From the NCBI GenBank assembly GCA_001414345.1, contig LLCB01000103.1, positions 62,001-126,000 on the forward strand: 64,000 nt of DNA. Reading direction: 5' to 3'. Positions 1-13,099 of the stretch are shown piece after piece. The position numbers were made by a program, and so were the translations under genes. Origin of the DNA: Hymenoscyphus infarciens. Lineage: Eukaryota > Ascomycota > Leotiomycetes > Helotiales > Helotiaceae. Every line of letters begins with the position of its first letter. Within the stretch, counting starts at the first letter, position 1. Below the pieces are notes generated by a model. The model saw nothing but the letters and a program-made list of their open reading frames with translations. It did not search any database and was not told the DNA's origin.

Positions 1-200
1 TGTCCTTGTGTCTATGGACCATTTAAGGGAATGAAGAGAGGTAAACTGTCTGGAATCACGCTTTTGGTTTTCCTAGGCTTTTTTATTAGTACTTGATAAA
101 AATTGTGTACGAAGAGTATTCACCGAAACTCTCACACCATTTTTTACTTATGCCCACGCACATCAACGGTACACAAACTTAGCCGCGATGTAGTGCCGCG

Positions 201-862
201 ATGTCATCCATAGATAAGGCTGAAGGCAGCATTGTGAAAAAAATCTCAAACCATCGCTTTTCGACCGTATGGGATTATCGCTCGCCTAATAAAGTCGCCA
301 TATCCGACTCCGACTTTCCCTCCCACAGCTCCAAACGCCCAGTTATAAACGCGGGCGGCTCATCATCTCGTGATGCCTACTATGAAAGTTATTCTCCTAC
401 CGCCCACTCCTTGTCGTTTGAGCTATCTCGTGAGCACAGATACCGCGTTCCTGATAATGGTTTTTGCCCCTTTCGCTTTTACACGATCCTCGATTGACAA
501 ATTATATTTAGAGGACAAAAACATGCGTCCTACGACTCCGAAAAACGGTCCATTTGAAGTCTACAATCACCGAACCTCTATCTACGATGAAGCCGCCCCA
601 CGAAGCGGAGACTACAGACTATCGAGAGAGTCACGAGAGTCACGAGGATCAAGAATTTCCAAGTCTGCTAAGTAAGTCTGCTAAGTGTACTCGCAGTGTT
701 AGGACTATTTCCACAAAAAGTAGAGATTCGTCAAAACAAGTTGCACGCCCCGAAGCTACTTACCCAGCTTTGTGGTCTGACTGGAAGTGGGGCGATAAGT
801 ATCGAAGATATATAAGGTTTCGCTTTGCAGCTCCCAGTATAGCACCTCTTCCACCTCAGTAG
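201..862 (+). pseudogene. Unrecognised coding remnant, split over three frames
   Basis: Three overlapping open frames on the plus strand (201-497, 370-675, 554-862) cover this stretch of ordinary base composition. Their translations are rich in Ser, Arg, Tyr and Pro and contain a short Arg-Glu-Ser repeat near 620-650. No domain is recognised. The reading can be continued only by changing frame, so this is either a disordered-protein gene broken by indels or a chance set of frames. Nothing else in 1-1426 is convincing. Before the LTR element inserted, this DNA was contiguous with position 15623. Confidence 0.25.
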
Positions 863-1426
863 TACCCCAGCTGAAGTTCGTTTTTAGATGAGGCCCAATT
901 TGAATACAAATATGATGAGCAGAACGAAGGGGATGCTTCTACACCGAAAGATGCTACTTCATTTCAATCCCAATCCAAACACCACAACTCAGCTCAGTGT
1001 TTCCAACAGATCACCCAAAGAAATTTGTTCCCAAAAATGAACATGACAAAGAATTTCCACTTACAGGCAAGTAGCTTTTCCAGAAGACATTTCAGCATCC
1101 ATAAAATAAAGATATATGGAACGGCAAACTGGTGGTCGCGACCTTGGTTTGTCTCACTCATGGAATCGCAAGCAGTAGGCTGAAAATGTGAAAGAATACA
1201 AAATTCACCGTGGCATTGAGTTCCAAGCAGGCAAAGTCTATCTTCCCATTCTGTTTTGAGCATTAGGTGATGTACTTACGCTGTTATGATGCCTGATCCG
1301 GCTGAATCATCGGATAGTACGACAAAGTATCATGAAGAATATGATCAGAAGGTCAATCGTCTCTTGATATTCAAAGCTTCCCATGGTCATTGTTTTTGTT
1401 TGTGAGTCATTCTGTTGTTGGAGCTA

Positions 1427-1609
1427 TGTAGCATAAGGGACAGATCACAGATCAGGAGCTTATGGCTGGGCCCGATGAAATACGTGAAAGTAATCTCTTA
1501 TGTAGTATAGTAATAAACGTCTAAAGAGAGAAGGGGAGAGTATAGAGCACTTGTATTATCTACATCTATAGGTCTACTACTAGTATAGTTACGTGCCCTT
1601 CTTATAACA
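1427..1609 (-). repeat. LTR of the gypsy element (3' LTR in element orientation)
   Basis: This is a 183 bp direct repeat of 15435-15617. It starts TGTAGCATAAGG and ends ATAACA on the plus strand. The outer half (to about 1490) retains CA and TG dinucleotides, while the inner half is RIP-converted. It is preceded by the target duplication AGCTA at 1422-1426. All differences I see between the two copies are transitions. Confidence 0.93.
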
Positions 1610-1626
1610 TACCCCTCTTAAAAAAG
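1610..1626 (-). promoter_or_regulatory. Polypurine tract of the gypsy element
   Basis: Read on the minus strand, the bases directly before the LTR are CTTTTTTAAGAGGGGTA. This purine-rich run touching the LTR is where a plus-strand primer PPT is expected, and it sets the element's orientation as minus. Confidence 0.6.
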
Positions 1627-2514
1627 CGTCTTCCTCTAAAGTTATAAAAAGAGATACTAAATATAAGTTAATATTAGGCCTTATTTAGCTCCTTATCCTC
1701 TAACTTCTTTATAGCATTTTCTAATCTATCTTTATCCTTCTCTATATTATCCTCTCCTTCGTTCTTATCTTCTAATTTATTAAAAAATCTATTATTAGAG
1801 CTTAGTACCTTAGCTATAGTTATCTTGTTATAGATATTAATTCTATAGTATAGGATAGTTAATCGTTGCTTCTTAGCTTCTATCTTCTAAGCCTTTATTT
1901 AATCTATAGTAGTTATAATTAGTTATATAACCTTATAATAGATACTATCTACTTAAATCTATAGAATATAGTTAGTAGTATATAAATTTTAACTGCTATC
2001 CTAGATAACCTAAGAAGTAGTAGAAGCGTTAGCTATATAAATAATAAGATCTAGTTATTTTAAAGTAATCTTTAACTTAATTAGTTTATTTATAAGTAAA
2101 TAAAGGAAAAATATAAGAGTATCTATAGTAAAATCGCTCTTAATAAGCTCTATCTTAGCGTCTTCGAGTATAGCTTTATATACCTTACTTATAGGTCTCT
2201 TTACTAGTATATTAATAAGTTCCTTTTTAGAGAATAGATATTTAATATTATATTAAATCTATAAGGCTAGGATAATTAATTATACTTTATAGTATAACTT
2301 ATTCTTACTAATATTAGTTATAATATACTTATTAGAGAACTAGGCGTAGTATAAGTCCTTTTAGAGAATATCTAGCTTATTTATAAAGTTAAAGTATATA
2401 ATATATAGCTTAAAGACCTATTTACTAAAGGCATCGAGTATATAAGAGACTAGAGCCTTAGCTAGAGAAGAAGTAGATTTAGTAGCTAATTTAAGTAAAG
2501 TTCTTATAAACTTC

Positions 2515-2735
2515 TTAATCTCTATATCCTTAGTCTTAATATCTATATTATAAGTCTTAATCTCTAAGTTTTAAGGCTTAATATCTATATTCTAGGTCTT
2601 AATCTCTAAATTTTAAAGCTTAATATCTACGTTCTAGGTCTTAATCTCTAAATTTTAAGACTTAATATCTATATCCTAGATCTTAATCTCTATATTCTAA
2701 GTCTTAATCTCTATATTCTATCTAAAGGTAGTATT
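2515..2735 (-). repeat. About ten tandem 21-bp units encoding a 7-residue repeat
   Basis: A 21-bp unit recurs about ten times. Read on the minus strand it gives (L/V/I)(E/D)IK(T/A/S)(Q/K/stop)(N/D). The period is an exact multiple of three and the units differ mostly by transitions, so it was a coding heptad repeat before RIP. The hydrophobic positions are spaced 2 and 5, which is not the classical coiled-coil 3/4 pattern. Confidence 0.7.
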
Positions 2736-5700
2736 AGAATCTAGTAACCTATTATTCTTTTAGAGAATAATAGCTAAAGTAGTAATAGTTAGATTTATTT
2801 AAAAGTCTTAATTAATACTACGAAGTCTCTAGAAGATATAGTTACTTAGTTTATTAAATATTTCTAAGATCTATAATTTAATTGTCTTTTCCTTATTATC
2901 TAAAAGCAGCTTTTATTTCTAGCTTATAGTATAAGTCTAATTATTAATCTTAAAAGTAATCTTATTTCCTAAGACTAGTAGTATAATTACTATGTTTTAG
3001 AGAATAGTAGAAACTAAGTATATAACGAATTACTTAGAATTTAGCTTAACAAATCTTATTAGTAGTAGTCTTTAGCTTAAATTACTAATAATTACGTTAC
3101 TCTTTATAAGTACTATATTTATTTATATTTATAAGTATTTATATACCTTTATAGAAGTAGGTAGAATTTCAAACTATAGTAGAAGCTTACTTATTATTAC
3201 TAAGACGTCTTAATTATTATCTACTATTATAGCTAGCTCCTCCTTATTATTAAGAGAAGGAACGTAGTTACGATTACTAGGCTATATACTAAGTATACGT
3301 CGTATTACCTTTCTAGCCTTACTATAAGCTATTCTATAGCTCTCTCTAATATAATCCTCTAAACTATAAGTAGTATATTTAACTATATTTATATATATTA
3401 ACTTATAATAGCCGAATTCCTTATACTTTATATATTATATATATAAGTATTCTTAAAAGGTATACTCGTAGTCGTATCGCTTATAGCCGTCTAGCTTCTC
3501 TATAATAACATAATATACTAATCTATAGCGCTTATATATTTAGCTAAATATATTAGTACTATTATCTTTCTTATTCTTAGTATAGAGGTATATATTCTTT
3601 CTATAACTAATACGATTATAAAGGTTATATTTTAAAGCCTTATTATTTATATAAGTAGCTTAAAGATAGCTATATTAACCGTATCTACTGTAGTTCTTAG
3701 TATTTACTATCTAAGTATTAGTAGTATATCTATAATCTTTTATATAATATTATAATTAGTAGACATAACTAATATTAAGGTATTATATCATCTATATATT
3801 ATCTTAGAAAACGTTATAACTATATAACTTTAGTTTAAGAATACAGTCTAAGACGAGCACTATAAGTAAGTAAACGTATTAGATAATTAATATTAATATA
3901 TACTTTACGTTACTATACTATTTAGAGATTTTTATACTAGCTAGAATACTAAGTATTAAGACGTTAAATATTATACTCTAAGTAACTTCGGTGATATATA
4001 AGATATAAGCTAGGTTATTTAGATATTTAAGATTAATAACTATAGCTTTAACTTCTGCTTTATAATAGTAGATATAGATAGTCTTAAAGTACTTAATATT
4101 ATACTACTTAAGCTTTTATTTAATATATTATATCTACTTATTACTAATATTAATATAATTCTTATTAAAGATAGAAGTGCCTTTAGCTTTAATATTAGAA
4201 GTACTATCTTATACTTATACTATAACAAATTAAGTATTAAGATTAAAAATTTCTTTATTAACCTCTTTTATTATATAATTACTTAGAAGTAAGCTATAGT
4301 AGATAATAGCGTCGATTATTTCGTTATAGTAGTATTTCTTATTAACGAATTTCTAAATAATACTATTATATATTTAGCTTTAATAGTTTAGATATATAAG
4401 ATAATACTTACTACGCTTATAACGCTTTAAAATAGTATTATTAAGATACTTTATACTAGGATTCTAGGCTTTCTTATCTATCTTTAAGACTAAATAATAA
4501 CATATCTATTTAATATCACCGTTTATACTATATATCTTAAACTTAAGACTAGTGGCTAGGGCGATTATAATAGCTAGATTTATTATATTAGCCTTATCTA
4601 TACTAAATCTAAATAATTTACTTACTTATTCTTAAGCTCTTAATTATAAGGTAATTACTAGTATAGTTATAATAATATCTACTTCTATAATAACTTTCTA
4701 TATAGCCTTATTAAGAGTGTCTATATAAGCTAAAAGCCTTAAGTCTAGGTTATTAAGGTTATAAAGAACTTTTTAAGTATATATTTTAAAGGCTTAGAAT
4801 TCTATAACCTCTTTAGCTAATCTACTAATTAGATTAAAGACATACTTTTAAAGGCTAAACTTCTATATATATACTAGATATCTTTAATCTCTCGCCTTCT
4901 TATTTATCTTAATCTTCTAAATAGCTTTATAAATAAGATATTCGACAAAACTATATAATAGAGCTAATATGTCTTTAATATAAGACTTAAAGTCCTCTAG
5001 TATATAGTAATTAAGAAGCTTATTCTTTTCTACTAATAAACTACTAAAGCGAATAACCGTCTTCTTAATACTAAGTAATAAGAAGATCTTGTTTATTTTT
5101 TTAGTAAGATTATCTACTCTCTTATTTATAGGATATATAAGAAAGACTCGGTTCTTTATACTATTAAGATTATAATAACCTAATATAAAAAGAGTTTCTA
5201 TCTAATCTATCTTATAAGATACTATATAGCCTTAGATACTAATAAATAGTATATATAGCTCTTATAACTTCTTATACTTAACTTAATAGTTAGGATTAAA
5301 CTTTATAATTATCTTCTAAATAAATTTATCTAAGAAAAGCCTATTATAATACTTAGTAAAAAAGTCTATAGTTTTCTAAGGAATTAGAGAGTTAAAGTTT
5401 ATAAATAGCTTTATATAGTATATAAAGATATAAGATAGCTTATTCTCTTTTACTAATACTCTTCTATTATTAAGACTTTAAATAATATTATTTTAGAATT
5501 ATATTAAAATCTTAAGAGTAACCTTAATCTTATATATAGGTTCTATCTCGTTAAAGGTGTTTATGAAATAGGCTAGAAGTATATTAGTAATATTTAATAT
5601 TAGAATATTAAAATAAGTAGTAACTTATTTACTATTATTATAGCAGATCCTTTCTAATATATAAAGTAATTAAGATTATACTTAAAGAGAATAGTATATT

Positions 5701-7044
5701 AGTAATAATTCTTATAATAGTAGCTCGTCGCTCTTCTATTTACTATTCTAGTAGGTTCTTTATCTTAGCCTTTTCCTTTTTATTACTTTTAATAATTATC
5801 TTACTACTATTTATACTAAGAATCTATTCTCTAATATTATTATTAGATTTATCCTTATTATCTAAGATATCTTTACTAAAATAATACTTATTCTTAGTAT
5901 TAGGTCTCTTATATTTAATATATAGTATAGTCTTAAGATTAAGGAATTAGACTTTAATATAATCGCCTTTTTTAGAATTCTTATAAATATAGCACTATAT
6001 ATTAATAGTAGTAATCTAGGCCTTATCTCTATTATAATTATATTATAATAGCTTCCTATCTAAGCTAAGAATATAAGAAATAGCTATAGTAAATTCATCT
6101 AATTACTAATCTATAGCTTCTCTAGCTATAATCTTAAACTTATTATAAATAGCATAGGCTAGAAGTATATATATATACTTATAGTTATAAAATATAAGGA
6201 TATAATATAAGTGTTTACTTATAACTCTTAATAGTATCTATTCTAGAATCTAAAACAGATTACTTATACCTAATTAGCTAGAAACAGGCGCGTTTTTAAC
6301 CTAGAAGTTATTAGAGTTCTTTTTCTTATTAGCTTCGATTTTAATACTAATAAGAGAAAGGTTATTATAATAATCGTTAATAATAAATATAAATCTAAGA
6401 ATACTCTTTTCTATCTAAGTAGTCTTAACTTTATTAACAAATTATTATATTATCTAACTATAGTTTAAATTAATTATAAAAGAGATATTAACATTAGTAA
6501 TATTAATTATATCTATCTTAATATTAATAGTAATAATCTTTACACCTTCTAGCTTTCTAAAGTCTAGCTTTAGAAAGATAGCTAATAGGCTATATTTATT
6601 AAGGTTCTAATATATAAAGTCTTTAATAGTATAAGCTCTCTAATTAAGATAAGTCTTAAAATAAGTATAGTTAGAAGTATTAAATCTCTCTTTATAAGAG
6701 ACGTCCTTATTATCTTATATTTACTTACTATTAAGAGTAAGCTCTATATTAAAGTAGATATAAAGTTCTAAGTACTAGAAATAAAGTCGCTCTAAAAAGG
6801 CTAGGATACTATTATTACTAGATAACTTAACTTAGTTAAAGAGATAGTATAGCTTACTATTTATAGTAAATATAGTTCTAAATTTAGCTCTTATCTCTAT
6901 AACTTTAGGAATCTTCTATCGTTTCTTAAGTAGGATATATTCTAGTTAGATAAATCTTAACTTCTTACTCTTTTATTTATTATAAGTAGTAACTATTTCG
7001 TCCTTAGGTTTAGAATCTCTATTAGTAGCTTTAGCGTCCTAACT

Positions 7045-7250
7045 ACTAGTAATAGTATTAGGTCTATTACTAGTAGAGTCTTAACTACTAGTAATAGTAG
7101 TAGATTCCTTTATATTATTACTAGTAGAGTCTTAACTATTAATAGTAGTAGTAGGTTCTTTTATATTATTACTAGTAGAGTCTTAACCGTTAGTAGTAGT
7201 AGTAGGCTCCTTTATACTATTATTAGTAGTGTCTTAACCTCTAATAACGA
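7045..7250 (-). repeat. Four tandem 51-bp units encoding a 17-residue Thr/Ser/Asn repeat
   Basis: A 51-bp unit is repeated about four times. On the minus strand the least mutated copy reads DTTNNSIKEPTTTTNGQ, and other copies differ by transition-type changes (for example Q to stop). A hydrophilic, Thr-rich tandem repeat of this kind is a typical linker or stalk. Confidence 0.75.
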
Positions 7251-8213
7251 TAGAGAGTGCCTCTAATATATAGCCGGCCTTAATAATAGCTCCTTTATTA
7301 GACTAGATTATAGTAGTAGACTTATTAGTAGCTAGAGTAAATTCGTATTTACTATTATTAAGTTTATAAATAAGTAGAGAGATAATAGTATCTAACTTAT
7401 TATACTAAGTTATTATAATAACTACGTCGTAGATAGTATTATAAGTATAAGCTTTACTATTAATTAAGGTACTAGTAGTAGTATCTATTATAATTTATTA
7501 TTCTAGGAAAGGTATTATATTACTAAGAGTAAGAAGGTTATTATTACTAACTATAGAGGTCTTAACTTTACTTTTAGAGTTATTATTAAAACTAAGTATA
7601 CTAGAGAGCATATTCTTAAAGAGTTAGTAATTACCTATTATAGTAGAGTAAGCTATAAAGTCGATCTTATAGTAGACTTAGTTTAGGTCGTCTATAAAGA
7701 CCTACTTAGTAAAGTAATTACCTACTATATTAATAATAGAAGGTTAATCTAAGAGGTTTATAATTAAAGTAATTAAGATTCCTAGATTAATAGATTAAAA
7801 GGAATATAATATAAAAGAGTTATATATATTTATATTATTAAGTTAAATTCGTTATAGTATAGAGTTAATAAGAGAATAAATTCCTTAGTAAGGTACGATA
7901 ATATTAAGGCTAAAAATTAAGCACTAACTAATTAGTATTATATAAATTTAACGTTACTACTAAGTAGTAAAAGTAAATTTCTAATAAACAATTAAAATTA
8001 ATATAATATATAAAATTTAAGCGATTATAGCTTATAAGAATAAAAAATAAAAAAACAGAAGAGCACTTACTTCTTTAGAGAAGGCTTATAAGCCTTTTAC
8101 TAGAAATAGTTATAGATATTATAGATATAGATACTTATAGATCTTACTAGTTTACTCTTCTTAGAGAGTATAACTAGTACTAAAACGTAGTTTAACGTCT
8201 TTTTAGACGTTAC

Positions 8214-8303
8214 TTTATTATAAGGAGGCTTTTACTCTAATATAAGAAGGCTTTACTCTATTATAAAGAGGCTTTACTCTATTATAAGAAGGCTTTAGAC
8301 TTA
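8214..8303 (-). repeat. Four short tandem units (about 23 bp) between pol and the extra ORF
   Basis: Units of the form AAGAAGGCTTTACTCTATTAT are repeated about four times, with one-base length variation. They lie in the apparently noncoding gap between the end of the pol relic and the start of the extra coding relic. Confidence 0.65.
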
Positions 8304-8349
8304 GAGTATATATCCTTCTTTCTTTTCTTTTTATAAACTAATATAACTA

Positions 8350-11300
8350 ATTTAGCTTAATCCTATATTATTAATACTAGCTCTTAAGTAGTTTTCTTAT
8401 AGCCTAGCTACTTAATCTTATAATATAATTAATATCGCTCTTTTAGAGATTTATATATTTCTTATTCTAGGATATTCTTAATAATAAATCTTTCCTCTTT
8501 ATTAATAGTAATTAGTCTTAGCTTAGATTAAGAATAAGTATATAGATTATTATTCGCTAGTTCTAAGTATTTAATAGATATAATAAAGTAAATCTTAAGC
8601 TAATTTAGTAGCTTGATTTTAAAGGCGAGGTTACTTACTAGTTATATAATCTTAAAAAGTCTTAATCTTTAAAAGAATAGCTTTATATAATTTTAAAAAT
8701 AGTAACTCTTATCTTGTTTTTTTACTATTTATAAGTATACTATACTACTAAATTTTAAAGGAGTATATTTATTATTATAGTATATCTTTATATAGGCTTA
8801 GACTATCTTAACCAACTATTCTACTTAGTCTTATAAGGATTTGTAATAAGTTAAGAAGTCTAGAATATCCTCTCTAGTATTAGTACTAAGCTCTATCTTT
8901 ACGTCTTAGCTATATAGTAAGAAGAAGAGCGTTACTTTAGTAAAAGCGTTAATAAAAGAGTTAAGTAATAGCTAGATAAAAGGTATAAGGTTCTTCTAAG
9001 TTAACTAGTTATATACTCTACTAATAGTATATTATAAGATATAGACTACTATTTAATTAGTATACTCTGCTTAACTATTACCTACTAAATAGTATATAGT
9101 AGTAAAGCTTAAGTCGACTTTTATAAGCTTGAAAAGCTTATACTAGAACGCTAATTAAAACTTAGAGTTATAATTAGATATTATACTATTAGGTAAACCC
9201 TAGTCTATATAGATATATCTAAAGTATTAGGTAACTTAATCTTTAGTAGTATTAGTATCTTTACCTACTAAGAGCTTTACTACTTTTAAACACTTATAGA
9301 TAATAGTAAGTATCTTATTATTATCTTAGGTAAAGATTAGAAGACTATCTATAAAATCTAATAATAGTACTTTCAAAGGTACTATAGAATATTTGATTAG
9401 CTAAAGAGACCTCTAAGGTAGAGTATTAGAAGGCTTTACTTATTAATATACTAGGTAGCTCTTTATATATTCTATAATCTTCTAATATAATCTAGAATAG
9501 AAGACGTAACTTTTTATATATTAATAAATTCTTTCGATTCTAAAGTAGCCTTTATTATTATAAGTAAGAGATAAGAACTTTCTTAGACATACTTTTAGTA
9601 TATAAAGAAGCTTATTAAAGAATAGTAGCTTCCTAGTAGGCTTAAAACGAAAGCCTTTAAGAGTAGTTACTAACGCTTTAGTATACTTACTATCTATATA
9701 TTATTTTAATATTTAAGCAAATATAAGCTTTAGAGATCAGTCTAAGAGTAGCTATTTTATAACTTCTAATAGTAACTCTTTAAATATAGATAAGGTTATA
9801 ACTTTAGATAAGAAGGCTTATATAAAATATATATTAGATTTAATTATAGCTTTCTTTTAAAATAATAGTTTTAGCTTATTATAAGGTAATCTTAATAAGG
9901 CGTCTATATTAATATAGGTCTTACTTATATAGTAAATAATATTTATATACTATTTATAATAAGATAAAAACAATCGCTAGTTTTATAGCTAGATTAACCT
10001 TTTACTCTTAATAGAGCTATTATTCTTAAAAGCATTAGTAATAGCTTAGTAATCGATAACTACTATAAAATCGTTACTATCTAGGTATTATAATAACTTT
10101 TCTAAAGCCTAAATAAGTATACTAGTCTCTAGCTCTATTAGCTAGTATCTTTCCTTTATTAGTAATAATAATTTAAAAAGGTATAAGATAAGATACTTAA
10201 CTCCTTTATTATCTACCTAATATAATACTACTCTATAACCTATCTCTTTACTTCTATCTACGTATAGCTTAAAAGGCTTTATAAAGTCTAGAAATACTAG
10301 TATAAGTATAGAGTATAGCTTATCTTTAAGCTTTTCTTATATAGATTTACTATTATTAAGTAATTTAGCTAACTCTAAGTCTATTATAAAAGACTTTATT
10401 ATACGTCTTAAATAGATATTATATTCTTTATTAGAAATTAAGAAGTCTTTAAACTCTAAGGTTTTCAGCTTAATTAATAGTATTATAATAGCTAAGTAAT
10501 AAGTAATAAATTTATAGTAGTATCTAAATAGCCTAAAGCTCTTTTCTAAGTTAGATAAGGTATAAGGAAACTTTATCGCTCTTATTACTTTAACTTTATC
10601 TTCTATTATATATAGACTATATTATAATATCTAATAGTCTAACACTTATAATCTTAATTAAGTAAAGTAGTATTTTAATAGTAAAAGAGTAATCTCTAAC
10701 TCTATAAAGTAGTAGAGTACTTACTTTAAATAGACTAGATATTCTTCTAAGGTTCTTAAAAAGATAATAGTATTATTAATAAATATATATACGAATTACT
10801 AGAGTATATCTTTAAACATATCTTCTATATAATATTAGAAGAAGACAGGTGAGCCTTATAATACTAATAGTTAGTCTTTCTTAGCCTTTATAGAGTATTA
10901 TAAAGGTTTACTTTTATCTATTCTTAAGATAAGTTAATTACTAGAAAAAGCTTTTTATTATATTAAGTATAGAAAACATAGTTATACTATATATTACTTA
11001 TAGTATATCGTCCTACTTAGGTAAAGGCTAAGTATTTATATATAGTTTAGTATTAATTCTCTTTAAATCTACTACTATATAAGGTTTTCTATTATACTAT
11101 ACTATAAATACTAGTATAGAAGCTAGTAAAGATTCCTTTAGAGGCACCTTTTTAATAACGTCTATCTTAATTAACGAGTTAATAATACCGTCTATTACTT
11201 TCTTATCCCTTTTTAATAAACTATAGAGAGCTTACTTTAAGTCCTTAATATCTACCTCTTTCTTAAAAGAGATAGATATTTTAATTCTATTATTAAAGTA

Positions 11301-12600
11301 ACTTAACTTATTATAAAACAGCTTAGCTTTACTTTAGATAACGTCTCTAACCTTAGCTTAGTATTCCTTACTTTACTCTAGTCTAATATTAGCTTAGGAA
11401 ATATTAATTAGATTATTAATTAGTTATATAAGATAAGGCTAACTATTAAGATATTTACCTTTAAGCTATTCTAGTATTAGAAGCAGTCCTTTAAATACGT
11501 TAATAAGGTTAAGGTATATAGAGTAATCGGCTAATAGCAGCTTATCTAATAGCTTAAGGAATCCTAGTAACTATTCTTTTATAATCCTTATAAGAGTAGT
11601 ACTAAGGTTTATAAATATAAGAGGTTTTTAATCTCTATTAGTAATTACATATATAAGGCTTCTAAATTAGTTTAGTACTAGGCTACTTTTCTAATATAGT
11701 CTAACTATATACTCTTATACTAATACTAATAACTTCTTACTATAATAAACACTAATATTCTAGCCTTATATAAGATTAATAATTATATCTTCTATTATAT
11801 AGATCGTTATATACTTAAGCTCCTTCTCTCTTTAGTTTAATAGATAAGAGATATAGAATTTATAACTATAATAATCTAGATAATTAATACTATGTCCTTT
11901 TATCTAATAGAAGTTTAGGTAATTTAGCTTTAGAAACGAAGTACCTATTAACATATTATAGCTTAGCTTATTAATAATATAGAATTCCGCTTTAAAAAGA
12001 AACTCTTACTTAAAAGTATTATAAATAGTAAAGGAGATCTTTATAAAATTTTAAAGCCTTTAAACACCTTTCTTAATACTTAAAAAGCTAACTACGTTTA
12101 GTCCTTCTTCTATCTTAATATATAAGAAGAAACAATCTACTATATATTTAGTTATAAGATTTATATCTAAACTAGTATTTGTATAAAATTCGATATTCTA
12201 GCCTAATAAAGTAGTAAAGACATACTTCGTACTTATATAGTAGTAATACTAAGTACTATTTATAAAGTACTTACTATTACTCTTCTATTTTATATTAAAG
12301 ACTATAATCTTTTTAGCTCTTTTATATAGTTAATTAGTATATAATAGCTTACTAAGGAACTCTACGCTATCTAATAAGGCGTCTATTCTAATTATCTCTT
12401 TAATTAGTATATCTAAGAGTAATAGAGTTACTAAGCTCTTTACTAATAGATTTATAGAAGATAGAGGAAGTAGAGTAGTAGAAGGAGATATATATATCGT
12501 ATCTACTTCCTATAGTATAAGAGAATTAAGTAGAGTAGTTAATATTAGTAAAATACTAAGCGTAAATAAGATAGGTAATGTTTTAGCTAAATAGCTTATT
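8350..12600 (-). pseudogene. pol: Pol relic: protease-RT-RNase H-integrase of Ty3/gypsy type
   Basis: The minus-strand translation retains reverse transcriptase signatures after allowing for RIP. They include VVDLKRINTKLY followed by PLPKQDDIL (about 11090-11000), KSFFQQ, and the catalytic box read as FINNTIIF at 10759-10794, where the two Asp codons have become Asn (GAC to AAT, the RIP direction). Further on, at about 9051-9107, comes an integrase core stretch resembling the 'TDGQTER.NQ' region that carries the catalytic Glu (here GNSQAEYTNQ). RT lies upstream of integrase, which is the Ty3/gypsy order. The protease is expected around 12000-12400 but is not clearly identified. Numerous stops make it non-functional. 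Confidence 0.8.
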
Positions 12601-13099
12601 TTAAACAGTTTATTATTTTTAAATTTTTTTAGGCTTTCTAGTACTAGGACTAGTAATAGATCTAGATTAGGTAATAATAAAGATATATAATTTTCTTATT
12701 ATACTATAATATTAATATTAGATAATAAGGTTATAATAGGAATTCTTATAAATAGCTTATTACCTCAAAGTAACTACTATATTCGTTTTCTAAATCTAAA
12801 TTATCTAAACTAATATATAAATTAGTCTTAAATCTATTTAAAGCACCGACGATTATCTAGTATATATACTCGTCTATAGCTACTAGGTTTAAAGGTTTAG
12901 CTTCTCTAAAGTATACTAAGACTATAGCAGTGCTTATAAGTTACTATAACTACTTTTAACTATTCTTTAAAGAAAGTTAAAGTAGCTATTATTATTACTA
13001 CTATCTCTATATAAATTAAGTAGCCGCTCTTAGTATAAATCTTAGTTATATAGGCTATATAGGCTATATTAGTAGAGGTATCTAGTAGTTTTAAGTATA

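Larger units (their letters stand above)
1680..8050 (-). pseudogene. Extra 3' coding relic of the gypsy element, function unknown
   Basis: Minus-strand translation of this block gives long runs interrupted almost only by TAA/TAG codons that could derive from CAA, CAG or TGG by C-to-T or G-to-A change. This indicates a former protein of up to about 2,000 residues. From the amino end it shows a mixed region (about 8050-7300), four 17-residue Asp/Ser/Thr/Asn/Pro-rich repeats (about 7045-7250), a long helical-looking body (6900-2800, at least one frame change), ten 7-residue repeats (2515-2735), and a Lys/Leu/Ile-rich tail. I recognise no domain. It has the same polarity as pol and sits where an env-like or other extra ORF would lie, inside the element's PPT and LTR. 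A nested insertion cannot be ruled out, but no internal terminal repeats or target duplication were seen. Confidence 0.55.

Noticed and set aside
8050..8080. GTAAGT donor-like site on the minus strand at the start of the extra ORF
   Set aside because: There is no matching acceptor or coding exon upstream. In AT-rich RIP DNA such sites are expected by chance.
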